Positions 1-6,081 are shown, counted from the stretch's first letter. The stretch: DNA of 9,794 nucleotides from Moraxella equi (GCF_002027555.1 NZ_MXAP01000062.1:1-9794); one strand, 5' to 3'. Numbers and translations: made by a program. Notes: a model not told the origin generated them from the letters alone.

Positions 1-50
1 TAGTATGTTTTTAAATAGTGATTCGTCTGTCGTCCAGCGAATGAGTGCGT

Positions 51-78
51 ATTATACGCTGTTTAAATTTAATGTCAA
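51..78 (-). promoter_or_regulatory. Proximal sigma70 promoter of an off-window operon
   Basis: Read on the minus strand there is a perfect -35 TTGACA (78 to 73), a 16-bp spacer and a perfect -10 TATAAT (56 to 51), followed by the discriminator ACGCAC. Transcription would start near 43-44 and run off the left edge. The first transcribed bases can form a hairpin (21-42, arms ATTCG/CGAAT plus CTG/CAG). Consensus hexamers, a short spacer and a GC-containing discriminator are typical of growth-rate-controlled rRNA or tRNA promoters. The gene served is not visible, so the stable-RNA assignment is inference; the promoter itself is plain in the sequence. Confidence 0.78.
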
Positions 79-93
79 GCGGTTTTTTCAAAA

Positions 94-170
94 TTTTTAA
101 AGTTTTTAAAGTTTTTTATGATGTTGTTTTGACATCATTTTTATCAACTTTAAGTTATTTTTAAGTTATT
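94..170. repeat. AT-rich short tandem repeats between the two promoters
   Basis: A 9-bp unit TTTTTAAAG occurs twice head to tail (94-111), and an 11-bp unit TTTAAGTTATT occurs twice head to tail (149-170). Between them lies a 7-bp inverted repeat ATGATGT/ACATCAT (118-124 and 132-138). A/T tracts spaced close to one helical turn suggest intrinsically curved DNA upstream of the proximal promoter. No coding potential is seen in 1-300. A regulatory role is inference. Confidence 0.45.
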
Positions 171-216
171 GAAAGTAAACAAGTTTTTGATTAGCTTGTC
201 TGCCTGAGTGGTGCGT

Positions 217-244
217 ATTATACAGGATAGTTTTGGGTTGTAAA
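217..244 (-). promoter_or_regulatory. Distal promoter of the same off-window operon
   Basis: On the minus strand TTTACA (244 to 239), a 16-bp spacer and TATAAT (222 to 217) are followed by ACGCACC. The 13-base core GTGCGTATTATAC (plus strand, 211-223) is repeated exactly at 45-57 in the proximal promoter, so the two promoters share both -10 and discriminator. The DNA just upstream (245-300) is almost pure A/T and could act as an UP element. Tandem promoters about 170 bp apart are known from bacterial rRNA operons; here the downstream gene lies outside the window. Confidence 0.68.
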
Positions 245-267
245 GTCTTTTTGTAGTAATTTTTTAA

Positions 268-302
268 AAATATTTATAAGTTATTGATTTTTATAAATAT
301 TT
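268..302 (-). terminator. Candidate terminator after the FKBP gene
   Basis: A perfect 12-bp inverted repeat (268-279 and 291-302) overlaps the FKBP stop codon and, on the minus strand, is followed by TTAAAAA. The stem contains only A and T, so it is weak as a Rho-independent terminator. It may instead form part of the A/T-rich region upstream of the distal promoter. It is the only hairpin that could end the tyrS-FKBP operon before the promoters to its left. Confidence 0.4.
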
Positions 303-699
303 AGCCCCTTGTCTTAACATCAATCAGCTCAATCTCAAACACCAAATCCGAATTGGGCGGAATCTTACCCACCGCACGCTCGCCATAGCCCAAAAAAGCA
401 GGAACAATGAGCCGTCTTTTTCCGCCAACTCTCATCGGCTCGCACGCTGGCAAATCCACGCTTATACCCCATTTGGCAAGCAGTTTTTCGCCAATCTCGC
501 TCCCCAATACGCCTAAATCCCAACCCTTAATCACACGCCCCGTGCCAATCACAGTCTCAAAGACTTGCCCACGATGGTGCGAGCTGTCAAACACCGTACC
601 GTCCGCCAAATAGCCTGTATAATGGGCGGTAATTAACGCTCCGCGTTCGGCAGGTTTGCCATCGCCTACGACAAGGTCGGTAATGCTAAAATCGGTCAT
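301..699 (-). CDS. FKBP-type peptidyl-prolyl cis-trans isomerase
   Basis: This 132-residue protein is a single FKBP domain with no signal peptide, so a cytoplasmic prolyl isomerase/chaperone is expected. Family pocket residues are recognisable: Y27 in AHYTGY, F37-D38 in VFDSS, V57-I58 and W60 in RVIKGWD, Y105 in LGYGER, and F121 in DLVFEIEL. Between W60 and the conserved VGGKRRL (91-97) the chain is about 22 residues longer than in FKBP12, carrying a loop around LLAKWGISVDLPACEP. The start has a good AAGGA site six bases upstream and overlaps the preceding DUF1653 stop as ATGA, so the two are probably translationally coupled. It is the last gene of the tyrS operon. Family is certain; substrate is unknown. 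Confidence 0.9.
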   Translation of the reverse strand: MTDFSITDLVVGDGKPAERGALITAHYTGYLADGTVFDSSHHRGQVFETVIGTGRVIKGWDLGVLGSEIGEKLLAKWGISVDLPACEPMRVGGKRRLIVPAFLGYGERAVGKIPPNSDLVFEIELIDVKTRG

Positions 700-929
700 T
701 GTAATTCCTTAATAAGCTCAAATCTAGGTAAGGTCTTGCCGTCAATCGTTACGCTTTCACAAAACATCGCCAAAGGTCGCACCCATACGCCATAATCGCC
801 ATATAAGGCACGATAAACAACCAGCCATTCTTCGGTTTCAGAATGGCGGGCGGTGTGTAGGACTTGATAAAGATTGCCTTTATAATGGCGGTAGATGCCT
901 TGCTTTATTTCATTGAGAACTAGGAGCAT
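696..929 (-). CDS. DUF1653 domain protein
   Basis: This is a 77-residue cytoplasmic protein. Residues 9-75 match the DUF1653 pattern from memory: GIYRHYKGNLYQVLHTARHSE, a VVYRALY stretch, the VWVRPLAMF segment and a final PRFELI. The family is small, widespread in bacteria and of unknown function; the aromatic- and Arg-rich core suggests a compact beta fold. The ATG at 929 lies 10 bases inside the upstream lipoprotein gene and has no clear Shine-Dalgarno, which suggests coupling to translation of that gene. Its own stop overlaps the FKBP start by four bases. Domain recognition is fairly secure; no function can be given. Confidence 0.85.
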   Translation of the reverse strand: MLLVLNEIKQGIYRHYKGNLYQVLHTARHSETEEWLVVYRALYGDYGVWVRPLAMFCESVTIDGKTLPRFELIKELQ

Positions 930-1243
930 TTTTCTGAAGCCAATTTTTGGTTATTGTGTGTAGAAATGGCATTAATTGTAATGTTTTGGTTTTCTAGACC
1001 GTACAGTGCTTGCAAATGATCGCAGTAAAAAATCAATGCCAATGTTGTTTCGTGCTTATTTTGACTATTGATTTCCAAAATTAAAGTTTTGGGGTTTTTC
1101 CAATAGGCTTTTTGCACATTCTTTTCAGAATTAACAATATATTCGCTTGCTTGCTGGCGATTTTCATCAACAGGTTTATTTGTGCAAGCCGTCAATAAAC
1201 AACCAACAAGCATTACCACTAAAATCTCAATCTTGCAATTCAT
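920..1243 (-). CDS. Small putative lipoprotein
   Basis: The 107-residue product begins with a lipoprotein signal: short n-region MNCK, hydrophobic core at residues 5-17, and lipobox L17-T18-A19-C20. Processing would leave an 88-residue lipoprotein with a lipidated Cys20, probably followed by a flexible TNKPVDENRQQ linker. The mature part has C74 and C106, which could form a disulfide in the periplasm. The next residues after Cys20 are not Asp, so sorting to the outer membrane is plausible by the E. coli rule. The start overlaps the tyrS stop by one base (TAATG). I do not recognise a family and give no function. The lipid signal and operon position are seen; localisation is inferred. Confidence 0.78.
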   Translation of the reverse strand: MNCKIEILVVMLVGCLLTACTNKPVDENRQQASEYIVNSEKNVQKAYWKNPKTLILEINSQNKHETTLALIFYCDHLQALYGLENQNITINAISTHNNQKLASEKCS

Positions 1244-2448
1244 TACAACACACTCACCCTAGCATAAGCCTTCTTCCCTGCCTGTACCACCACCGTTTGC
1301 CCTTTTTCTATGGCAAAATCCGCCCCAACGACAGCACCGTCCACTTTAACCGAACCGTTTTTTAGAGCGTCTTTGGCTTGGGCGGAGTTTTTGACCAATC
1401 CTGCTTGATTTAATAGCTGGGCGATAAAGAGTTTATCCCCATCAATGCTTAGCGTAACTTCTGGCAAATCAATCGGCAACTCACCGTCCGCCAAGCGATT
1501 GCCCGCCGATTTATGGGCGTTTTCCGCACTTTCTTTGTCGTGGAATCGTTCAATCAGTTCATACGCAAGGATTTTTTTGATTTCTTGTGGATTGCGACCG
1601 TTTGCCATTTCATCAAGCAGAGCGTTCACTTCATTCATTGGCTTAAAGCTTAAAAGCTCAAAATAGCGAGCGATGAGCGTGTCGGGCATGGATAGGATTT
1701 TTTGGTACATCACGCCCGCAGGCTCGTCAATGCCGATGTAGTTGCCAAGCGATTTGGACATTTTTTGTACACCGTCCAAGCCTTCCAAAAGAGGCATGGT
1801 CAGACACACCTGTGGCTCTTTGCCATAGCGTCCTTGTAGAGTACGCCCCATCAGCACGTTAAAGGTCTGGTCAGTTCCGCCAATTTCCACATCGGCTTCC
1901 ATGGCAATGCTGTCATAGCCTTGCACAAGGGGGTACAAAAATTCGTGAATGGCGATTGGGGTTTGGCTGTTGTAGCGTTTTGAAAAGTCATCACGTTCAA
2001 GCATACGAGACACAGTAAGCTGGCTGGCGAGCTGTATCATGTCCACTGCACTCATTTTGGAAAACCAATCAGAGTTAAACATAATGGTCGTTTTGTCTTT
2101 GTCTAGGATTTTAAAGACTTGCTTGGCGTAAGTTTCAGCATTTGCCTTGACCTGCTCTTCGGATAGGGGCGGACGAGTTGCGTTTTTGCCAGACGGGTCG
2201 CCAATGCGGGCGGTGTAGTCGCCGATAAGAAACAGCACTTCATGCCCCAATTCTTGAAAGGCACGCAGTTTGTTAAGCACGACTGTATGCCCAAAATGCA
2301 GGTCAGGGGCGGTGGGGTCCATACCGAGTTTGATACGCAAGGGGCGACCTTTGGCGAGTTTTTTTAACAAATCTTCTTCGGAATAAATCTCAACCACGCC
2401 ACGCTTTAAAAGTTCAAGTTGTTCTTGGGGGGATTTGAATTGGGTCAT
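1243..2448 (-). CDS. tyrS: Tyrosyl-tRNA synthetase
   Basis: This class I synthetase activates tyrosine with ATP and loads it onto tRNA-Tyr in the cytoplasm. The 401 residues match the usual length. The HIGH signature is HFGH at 51-54 after [10 protein letters not shown], and the KMSKS loop is exact at 229-233 ([13 protein letters not shown]). The tyrosine-binding core around LVQGYDSIA and [11 protein letters not shown] (175-197) is intact. Residues from about 335 to the end form an S4-type RNA-binding domain ([21 protein letters not shown]). An AAGGT site lies about 9 bases before the ATG, and a candidate extended -10 sits at 2479-2487. It heads the operon with the lipoprotein, DUF1653 and FKBP genes. 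Confidence 0.97.
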   Translation of the reverse strand: MTQFKSPQEQLELLKRGVVEIYSEEDLLKKLAKGRPLRIKLGMDPTAPDLHFGHTVVLNKLRAFQELGHEVLFLIGDYTARIGDPSGKNATRPPLSEEQVKANAETYAKQVFKILDKDKTTIMFNSDWFSKMSAVDMIQLASQLTVSRMLERDDFSKRYNSQTPIAIHEFLYPLVQGYDSIAMEADVEIGGTDQTFNVLMGRTLQGRYGKEPQVCLTMPLLEGLDGVQKMSKSLGNYIGIDEPAGVMYQKILSMPDTLIARYFELLSFKPMNEVNALLDEMANGRNPQEIKKILAYELIERFHDKESAENAHKSAGNRLADGELPIDLPEVTLSIDGDKLFIAQLLNQAGLVKNSAQAKDALKNGSVKVDGAVVGADFAIEKGQTVVVQAGKKAYARVSVL

Positions 2449-2478
2449 TTGATATTACCTTTTTTGTAAAAATATCCT

Positions 2479-2487
2479 ATTCTAACA
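2479..2487 (-). promoter_or_regulatory. Candidate extended -10 promoter of the tyrS operon
   Basis: On the minus strand TGTTAGAAT fits the extended -10 pattern TGnTATAAT with one mismatch. Transcription would start near 2472 and give a leader of about 24 bases before the tyrS ATG, which is too short for a T-box. No good -35 is visible; the upstream DNA is a T/A-rich stretch that belongs to the preceding terminator. Confidence 0.45.
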
Positions 2488-2507
2488 TAAATTTTTATAA
2501 AAAAATA

Positions 2508-2539
2508 AAAAATAGCCATACAAGCGTACGGCTATTTTT
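2508..2539 (-). terminator. Rho-independent terminator of the ACP-like gene
   Basis: Arms AAAAATAGCC (2508-2517) and GGCTATTTTT (2530-2539) are a perfect 10-bp inverted repeat. Three further inner pairs TAC/GTA close an AAGC tetraloop around one mismatch. Read on the minus strand the hairpin is followed by a T-rich tail, and it begins about 10 bases after the ACP-like stop codon. It separates that gene from tyrS. Confidence 0.85.
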
Positions 2540-2549
2540 GGAGTAAAAA

Positions 2550-2963
2550 TTAACGCACTTTTTTTACTGATTTGACTTTGCAGTCTTTATATAAAATATT
2601 GCTGGCTGGGTCTTGAATGGTGTCCACGCCTACTTTGTGATAATTTGCCAAAGTAATGGCGGACGCTCCCAAGCTAAAATTGTTGTCATCACCAAAGCGT
2701 GTACCAACGCTGTCTGAGTGAGCAAGGTTAATCGGCATAAAGCGAGATTTGCCATTTAAAGTTGCCTGTGCGTAAGTAGGCTGTTTTTGCTTGTTAAAGC
2801 CGTAGGTAACTTTAATGGATTTTTTGCCTTGGCATTGGTAGGTAACTTGGCGTTTGTTCACGGCAGATTCATCAGCAGTGCGTGCGTCCATCAAATCGTC
2901 AGCGTGGGCAACACCCATTGTAGCAACAAGAGCAAAAACAGAAGAAATAACTTTAAGTTTCAT
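2550..2963 (-). CDS. Periplasmic ACP-like protein, putative lysozyme inhibitor
   Basis: The 137-residue precursor has a Sec signal peptide (MKLK, hydrophobic 5-18, likely cut after AHA at 21). The mature part resembles the neisserial adhesin complex protein Acp, recalled from memory: TYQCQGKKSIKVTYGFNKQ (41-59), YAQATLNGKSRFMPINL, the SDSVGTRFGDDNNFSLG segment and the final YKDC. The neisserial protein is reported as both an adhesin and a lysozyme inhibitor with an MliC-like beta barrel. Cysteines C44 and C128 sit at the two ends of the domain and probably form a disulfide. The C-terminus is basic (KVKSVKKVR). An AAGG site lies 8 bases before the ATG. It is monocistronic: its own terminator lies downstream and anmK is divergent. 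Family is likely; lysozyme inhibition is inferred. Confidence 0.85.
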   Translation of the reverse strand: MKLKVISSVFALVATMGVAHADDLMDARTADESAVNKRQVTYQCQGKKSIKVTYGFNKQKQPTYAQATLNGKSRFMPINLAHSDSVGTRFGDDNNFSLGASAITLANYHKVGVDTIQDPASNILYKDCKVKSVKKVR

Positions 2964-2998
2964 AATAATGCCTTATAAAATAAATTCGTAAAAATTAA

Positions 2999-3042
2999 CA
3001 CAAGTTAAGTTTTTTTAAACATCATCTTTTGCTTAACTTGTG
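2999..3042 (-). promoter_or_regulatory. Long hairpin in the leader of the ACP-like gene
   Basis: A perfect 11-bp inverted repeat, CACAAGTTAAG (2999-3009) and CTTAACTTGTG (3032-3042), flanks a 22-base A/T-rich loop. On the minus strand it lies between a TATAAT at 3053-3048 and the ATG at 2963, so the transcript would begin almost exactly with the stem. It could be a 5' stem that protects the mRNA, an attenuator (TTAATTTTTA follows it), or a DNA operator. The repeat is seen; its role is inferred. Confidence 0.55.
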
Positions 3043-3047
3043 GTGCT

Positions 3048-3053
3048 ATTATA
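3048..3053 (-). promoter_or_regulatory. Candidate -10 of the ACP-like gene
   Basis: Perfect TATAAT on the minus strand, about 85 bases upstream of the ATG. No convincing -35 is found at 16-18 bp; a 9-bp dyad (3075-3100) starts at that place and could be an activator or repressor site. The core is itself part of a small palindrome (ATTATAAT), so orientation rests on gene position. Confidence 0.45.
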
Positions 3054-3074
3054 ATGCAATTAAAGTAGATTGGT

Positions 3075-3100
3075 ATAATAATTTGGTAAAGAATTATTAT
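3075..3100. promoter_or_regulatory. AT-rich 9-8-9 dyad between the divergent genes
   Basis: ATAATAATT (3075-3083) and AATTATTAT (3092-3100) form a perfect inverted repeat around TGGTAAAG. It lies next to the -35 region of the ACP-like gene and about 100 bp upstream of the anmK promoter. Its size and A/T character would suit a dimeric regulator, but it does not match a box I can name with confidence. Confidence 0.35.
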
Positions 3101-3196
3101 CAGCTGTTAAGGATTGATGTTCTGTTAATTGGTTTTGAAATTTTTGGTTACAACTTAAATGAGATTTGGGCATTTATGTTAAAGTGTATGAAAATA

Positions 3197-3205
3197 TGCT
3201 AAAAT
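3197..3205 (+). promoter_or_regulatory. Candidate extended -10 promoter of anmK
   Basis: TGCTAAAAT matches the extended -10 pattern TGnTATAAT with one mismatch. Transcription would start near 3212, giving a leader of about 24 bases before the ATG at 3236. Only a weak -35 (TTAAAG near 3179) is present. Confidence 0.45.
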
Positions 3206-3235
3206 TTAATCCGTTTTTATCTTGGAATAATCGCA

Positions 3236-4450
3236 ATGACCGCCGATTTTGATGATTTTTTAGACAAACTTGCCGTCCACGACTCCCAATGCAATATGTT
3301 AGACAACAGCCAAGACGGACTGTACATCGGCATGATGAGCGGTACAAGCCTTGATGCCCTTGATGTGGTGCTGTGCCAATTTGATGATACTGACGGTTTT
3401 TTAAAGGTGGACTTGGTTGCCACCCACAGCAAGGCTTTCCCAAAAGAACTCCATCAAATCCTAACTGCCCTTTGCACACCAAACGGCACAAATGCCCTAG
3501 CACAAGGCGAGTTTGAAAAGTTTAGTGAGCTTGATTTTTGGGGTTTGGCAAGTCGGCTCTATGGCGAATTATCAGCTCAGGCGGTAATGGAACTCCTTGA
3601 AAAAGCTGGCATTTTGCCCGATGAAGTCATCGCCATTGGCATACACGGGCAGACCGTCCGCCACCGTCCTGAATGGCGGTTTAGTTTGCAACTGCTTGAC
3701 CCCAACATTCTTGCCGAGCGGACAGGCATTACGGTGGTGTCAGATTTTCGCAGACGAGATATGGCGGTGGGCGGTCAAGGAGCTCCCTTAGTGCCCGCCT
3801 TTCACAGGGCGGTGTTTGGCTGGGGTGTTGTCGTTTTAAATTTGGGTGGGATTGCCAACATCACGGTACTAAATGCCAATTTGGACGAGCAGGTTATCGG
3901 CTATGATACGGGTGTGGCAAATCTCTTGATGGACGGTTGGACGGCTCGCCATTTGGGGCAATCTTATGATAAAAATGGCGACTGGGCAAGGGGCGGTAAG
4001 ATTGACGTGCCTTTGATAGATGAGTTGTTAAAACACCCATTTTTAAGCCAGTCCGCCCCCAAATCCACAGGGCGAGAGGAGTTTAATTTGGACTGGTTGG
4101 ACAGCATTTTAACAAACTTTGACACTTCTCCCCAAGATGTACAAGCCACCTTATGCGAATTTACCGCCTTGACCGCAGGGTGTGAGATTGGTAAATTTGA
4201 CAAACAAATCGATCACTTATATGTGTGTGGCGGTGGGGCATACAATGGCTATTTACTGGAACGCTTACAAGTGCATTTAGCAAATTGGCAAATCAATACC
4301 ACCGAAGTGGTGGGCATTAGCCCTACTTGGGTGGAAAGTGCGTGTTTTGCGTGGCTGGCTCGTCAGACCATCTTGGGGCAACCTGCCAATCTGCCAAGCG
4401 TTACAGGGGCGGATAAAGAAGTGGTTCTTGGGACGGTGTGTTTTGGGTAG
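3236..4450 (+). CDS. anmK: Anhydro-N-acetylmuramic acid kinase
   Basis: AnmK phosphorylates and hydrolyses 1,6-anhydro-MurNAc from cell-wall turnover to MurNAc-6-phosphate, which is then recycled in the cytoplasm. Visible signatures are the ATP-loop segment YIGMMSGTSLD (30-40), HGQTVRH (137-143), DFRRRDMAVGGQGAPLVPAFH (170-190), the GYDTG segment whose D224 aligns with the catalytic Asp of the family, KSTGREEFN (276-284), CGGGAYN (331-337) and ESACFAWLA (367-375). Two spots differ from the pattern I remember: DALD instead of DGID after MSGTSL, and DTGVAN instead of DTGPGN. At 404 residues it is longer than the usual ~370 because of about 27 residues before YIG. A start at 3296 would shorten this but has no ribosome site, whereas 3236 has a weak GGA upstream. 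Confidence 0.93.
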   Translation: MTADFDDFLDKLAVHDSQCNMLDNSQDGLYIGMMSGTSLDALDVVLCQFDDTDGFLKVDLVATHSKAFPKELHQILTALCTPNGTNALAQGEFEKFSELDFWGLASRLYGELSAQAVMELLEKAGILPDEVIAIGIHGQTVRHRPEWRFSLQLLDPNILAERTGITVVSDFRRRDMAVGGQGAPLVPAFHRAVFGWGVVVLNLGGIANITVLNANLDEQVIGYDTGVANLLMDGWTARHLGQSYDKNGDWARGGKIDVPLIDELLKHPFLSQSAPKSTGREEFNLDWLDSILTNFDTSPQDVQATLCEFTALTAGCEIGKFDKQIDHLYVCGGGAYNGYLLERLQVHLANWQINTTEVVGISPTWVESACFAWLARQTILGQPANLPSVTGADKEVVLGTVCFG

Positions 4451-4476
4451 GATTTACAAGAAGTTTAAAATAAACA

Positions 4477-4487
4477 GGTAATTTACC
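4477..4487. promoter_or_regulatory. Small palindrome between anmK and capA
   Basis: GGTAATTTACC is an 11-bp palindrome about 57 bp upstream of the CapA-family start. The 77-81 bp gap shows no convincing promoter or terminator, so the gene may be transcribed with anmK. An operator role for the palindrome is only a possibility. Confidence 0.25.
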
Positions 4488-4522
4488 AACACCCATTTTA
4501 TATCAATACAGTTTAATATTTT

Positions 4523-4526
4523 AGGA
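4523..4526 (+). promoter_or_regulatory. Ribosome binding site that fixes the capA-like start
   Basis: AGGA here is seven bases before the ATG at 4534 but only one base before the in-frame ATG at 4528. Spacing therefore favours 4534 as the start codon. Confidence 0.65.
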
Positions 4527-4533
4527 AATGATT

Positions 4534-5811
4534 ATGTCAAAAATATCATTATTGTCTTTTATCATCGCCAGCGTCTTATGTCAGTCATGCAGTGCCGAAA
4601 CCCAAAACGCCATCTCCCAACAATTATCCACCTTAGGCGATACTGCCAGCACTTATAAAAATAATGCCGTGAGTTATTTTGCCAATAAATTTAATGATGA
4701 TTTTGAATATAATCCCACACACGACAATAACACCATTGTCAGCGATGAAGTGGTGATTAGTGATGATGATTTGTGGGTAAGCTATGGCGAAAATGACGAG
4801 ATAAATACCCATGATGAATTTGTTAATATCGTGGCGGTGGGCGATATTATGATAGGTTCATCATTTCCAAATGTTGGATTTTTACCGCCTAATGATGGTC
4901 GTGATAGTTTTAAATATGTCAAACCTTATTTAAAGGGTGATGTGGTTTTTGGAAATTTGGAGGGCGTATTATTAGATGAAGGCAATTCCACCAAATGCCC
5001 AAATGCCCCCACCATCGACCCTGAGACAGGTCAGTCCAAACCCATGACCTGCTATGCCTTTCGTATGCCAACCCGCTACGCCAAAATCATCAAGGATGCT
5101 GGGTTTAATGTGTTAAGTCTTGCCAATAACCACACAGGCGACTTTGGCGACATCGGACGTAACAGCACCAAAGCCACGCTTGCCGATGTCGGTATTTATT
5201 ATGCAGGTCTTTTATCCAAACCCGCCACCACCTTTACCAAAAATGGCGTAAAATACGGCATGGTCGCCTTTGCCCCAAACATCGGTACGCTCTCTATCAA
5301 TGACTTAGAAACCGCCAAAAAATATGTCAAAGAACTTGACAAAAAAGTGGATATTGTCATCGTCTCTTTTCATGGCGGAGCAGAGGGAGCGGAGCATACC
5401 CGAGTACCCAAAACGACTGAGATGTATTTAAATGAAAATCGGGGCGATGTTTATAAATTCTCACACAGTTTGATTGATATGGGGGCGGATATTGTCATCG
5501 GGCATGGCCCTAATATTACCCGAGCGGTGGAAGTTTATCAAGACCGATTTATCGCATATAGTTTGGGTAATTTTAATACTTATGGGGCATTTAATGTGCG
5601 TGGCTTAAATGGCATTGCTCCCATTATTAATGTAACCATGCAAAAAGATGGTAAATTTGTTTCGGCTGATGTTGTTTCGATTTATCAAACCAAAGAACAT
5701 GGGCTTAGAATTGACAAGCAAAATCGTGCCTTTGGCGAATTAAAACGCTTAACCGAACTTGATTTTCCTAATAGCGGATTAAAGTTTAGTAATAATAAAA
5801 TCACAAGGTAA
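4534..5811 (+). CDS. Secreted CapA-family (PGA_cap) metallophosphatase-fold protein
   Basis: The 425-residue precursor starts with a Sec signal (hydrophobic 4-16, probable cut after SCSA at 21), then about 75 acidic low-complexity residues, then a CapA domain from about 97 to 385. Family motifs appear in order: VAVGDIMIG (D104), FGNLEG (139-144), LANNHTGDFG (197-205), FHGGAEGAEHTRVP (279-292), GADIVIGHGP (317-326) and AYSLGNF (341-347). The Asp, Asn, His and Glu residues fit a calcineurin-like metal site. C155 and C173 could pair in the periplasm. CapA/PgsA acts in poly-gamma-glutamate capsule export in Bacillus, but no CapB or CapC lies nearby, so a capsule role here is not supported. Lipid attachment is doubtful because LCQSC is a poor lipobox. 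Family is secure, substrate unknown. Confidence 0.87.
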   Translation: MSKISLLSFIIASVLCQSCSAETQNAISQQLSTLGDTASTYKNNAVSYFANKFNDDFEYNPTHDNNTIVSDEVVISDDDLWVSYGENDEINTHDEFVNIVAVGDIMIGSSFPNVGFLPPNDGRDSFKYVKPYLKGDVVFGNLEGVLLDEGNSTKCPNAPTIDPETGQSKPMTCYAFRMPTRYAKIIKDAGFNVLSLANNHTGDFGDIGRNSTKATLADVGIYYAGLLSKPATTFTKNGVKYGMVAFAPNIGTLSINDLETAKKYVKELDKKVDIVIVSFHGGAEGAEHTRVPKTTEMYLNENRGDVYKFSHSLIDMGADIVIGHGPNITRAVEVYQDRFIAYSLGNFNTYGAFNVRGLNGIAPIINVTMQKDGKFVSADVVSIYQTKEHGLRIDKQNRAFGELKRLTELDFPNSGLKFSNNKITR

Positions 5812-5881
5812 ATTCTTAGACATACCATCAAACTTCAACATTACCAACATTGGTTTTGAGGCAAATAAAAGCTAAATGGTG

Positions 5882-5890
5882 TGTTATACT
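5882..5890 (+). promoter_or_regulatory. Candidate extended -10 promoter in the capA-lptG gap
   Basis: TGTTATACT fits the extended -10 pattern with one mismatch from TGnTATAAT. No gene follows; transcription from about 5897 would cross the inverted repeat at 5917-5982 and reach the hairpin at 6061-6077. The best -35 (TTGAGG at 5856) is at a 23-bp spacing, which is too far. Confidence 0.3.
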
Positions 5891-5916
5891 CACAGAACCC
5901 AAAAACTGCCACAAGC

Positions 5917-5982
5917 TGTAAGGTGCGTAATACGCACCGCTTTGGGCTAGATCTATTAATGGTGCGTGGTACGCACCTTACA
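5917..5982. repeat. REP/MITE-like inverted repeat element
   Basis: Two near-identical 17-bp near-palindromes, GGTGCGTAATACGCACC (5922-5938) and GGTGCGTGGTACGCACC (5961-5977), lie 22 bp apart. With their flanks they form 22-bp outer arms (5917-5938 and 5961-5982) that are inverted copies with two mismatches, starting TGTAAGGTGCG and ending CGCACCTTACA. The pattern resembles the GTGCG...CGCAC repetitive extragenic elements dispersed in many genomes, some mobilised by REP-associated transposases. It is non-coding and sits between convergent genes, a usual place for such elements. Only one copy is present in the window, so dispersal is inferred. Confidence 0.6.
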
Positions 5983-6060
5983 CTCGAAATCAACTTTATG
6001 GTAATTTTGAAGTTCTTAGGGTATATATACTTTACGATTTGTGATAATGGTAATAACAAA

Positions 6061-6077
6061 GGGCGAAAAATTCGCCC
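6061..6077. terminator. Hairpin terminator of lptG, possibly bidirectional
   Basis: GGGCGAA (6061-6067) and TTCGCCC (6071-6077) form a perfect 7-bp stem with a three-base loop. On the minus strand it begins five bases after the lptG stop and is followed by TTTGTTATT. On the plus strand it is followed by CATTTTATT, so it may also stop transcripts coming from capA. Confidence 0.75.
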
Positions 6078-6081
6078 CATT

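Noticed and set aside
2449..2520. T-box leader for tyrS
   Set aside because: The predicted leader is only about 24 bases, with no room for specifier and antiterminator structures.
4528..4533. Start of the CapA-family protein at 4528
   Set aside because: The AGGA site would be only one base away; the ATG at 4534 has normal spacing.
4552..4600. Lipoprotein signal in the CapA-family protein
   Set aside because: The cysteines at 16 and 19 are preceded by SVL and CQS, which do not fit a lipobox; a signal peptidase I site after SCSA is more likely.
5840..5857. Terminator directly after capA (ACCA/TGGT)
   Set aside because: The stem has only four pairs and a poor T tail; the hairpin at 6061-6077 is far stronger.
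5922..5977. CRISPR-like repeats
   Set aside because: Only two palindromic units exist, in one inverted-arm structure with a single 22-bp spacer; there is no array, leader or cas gene.
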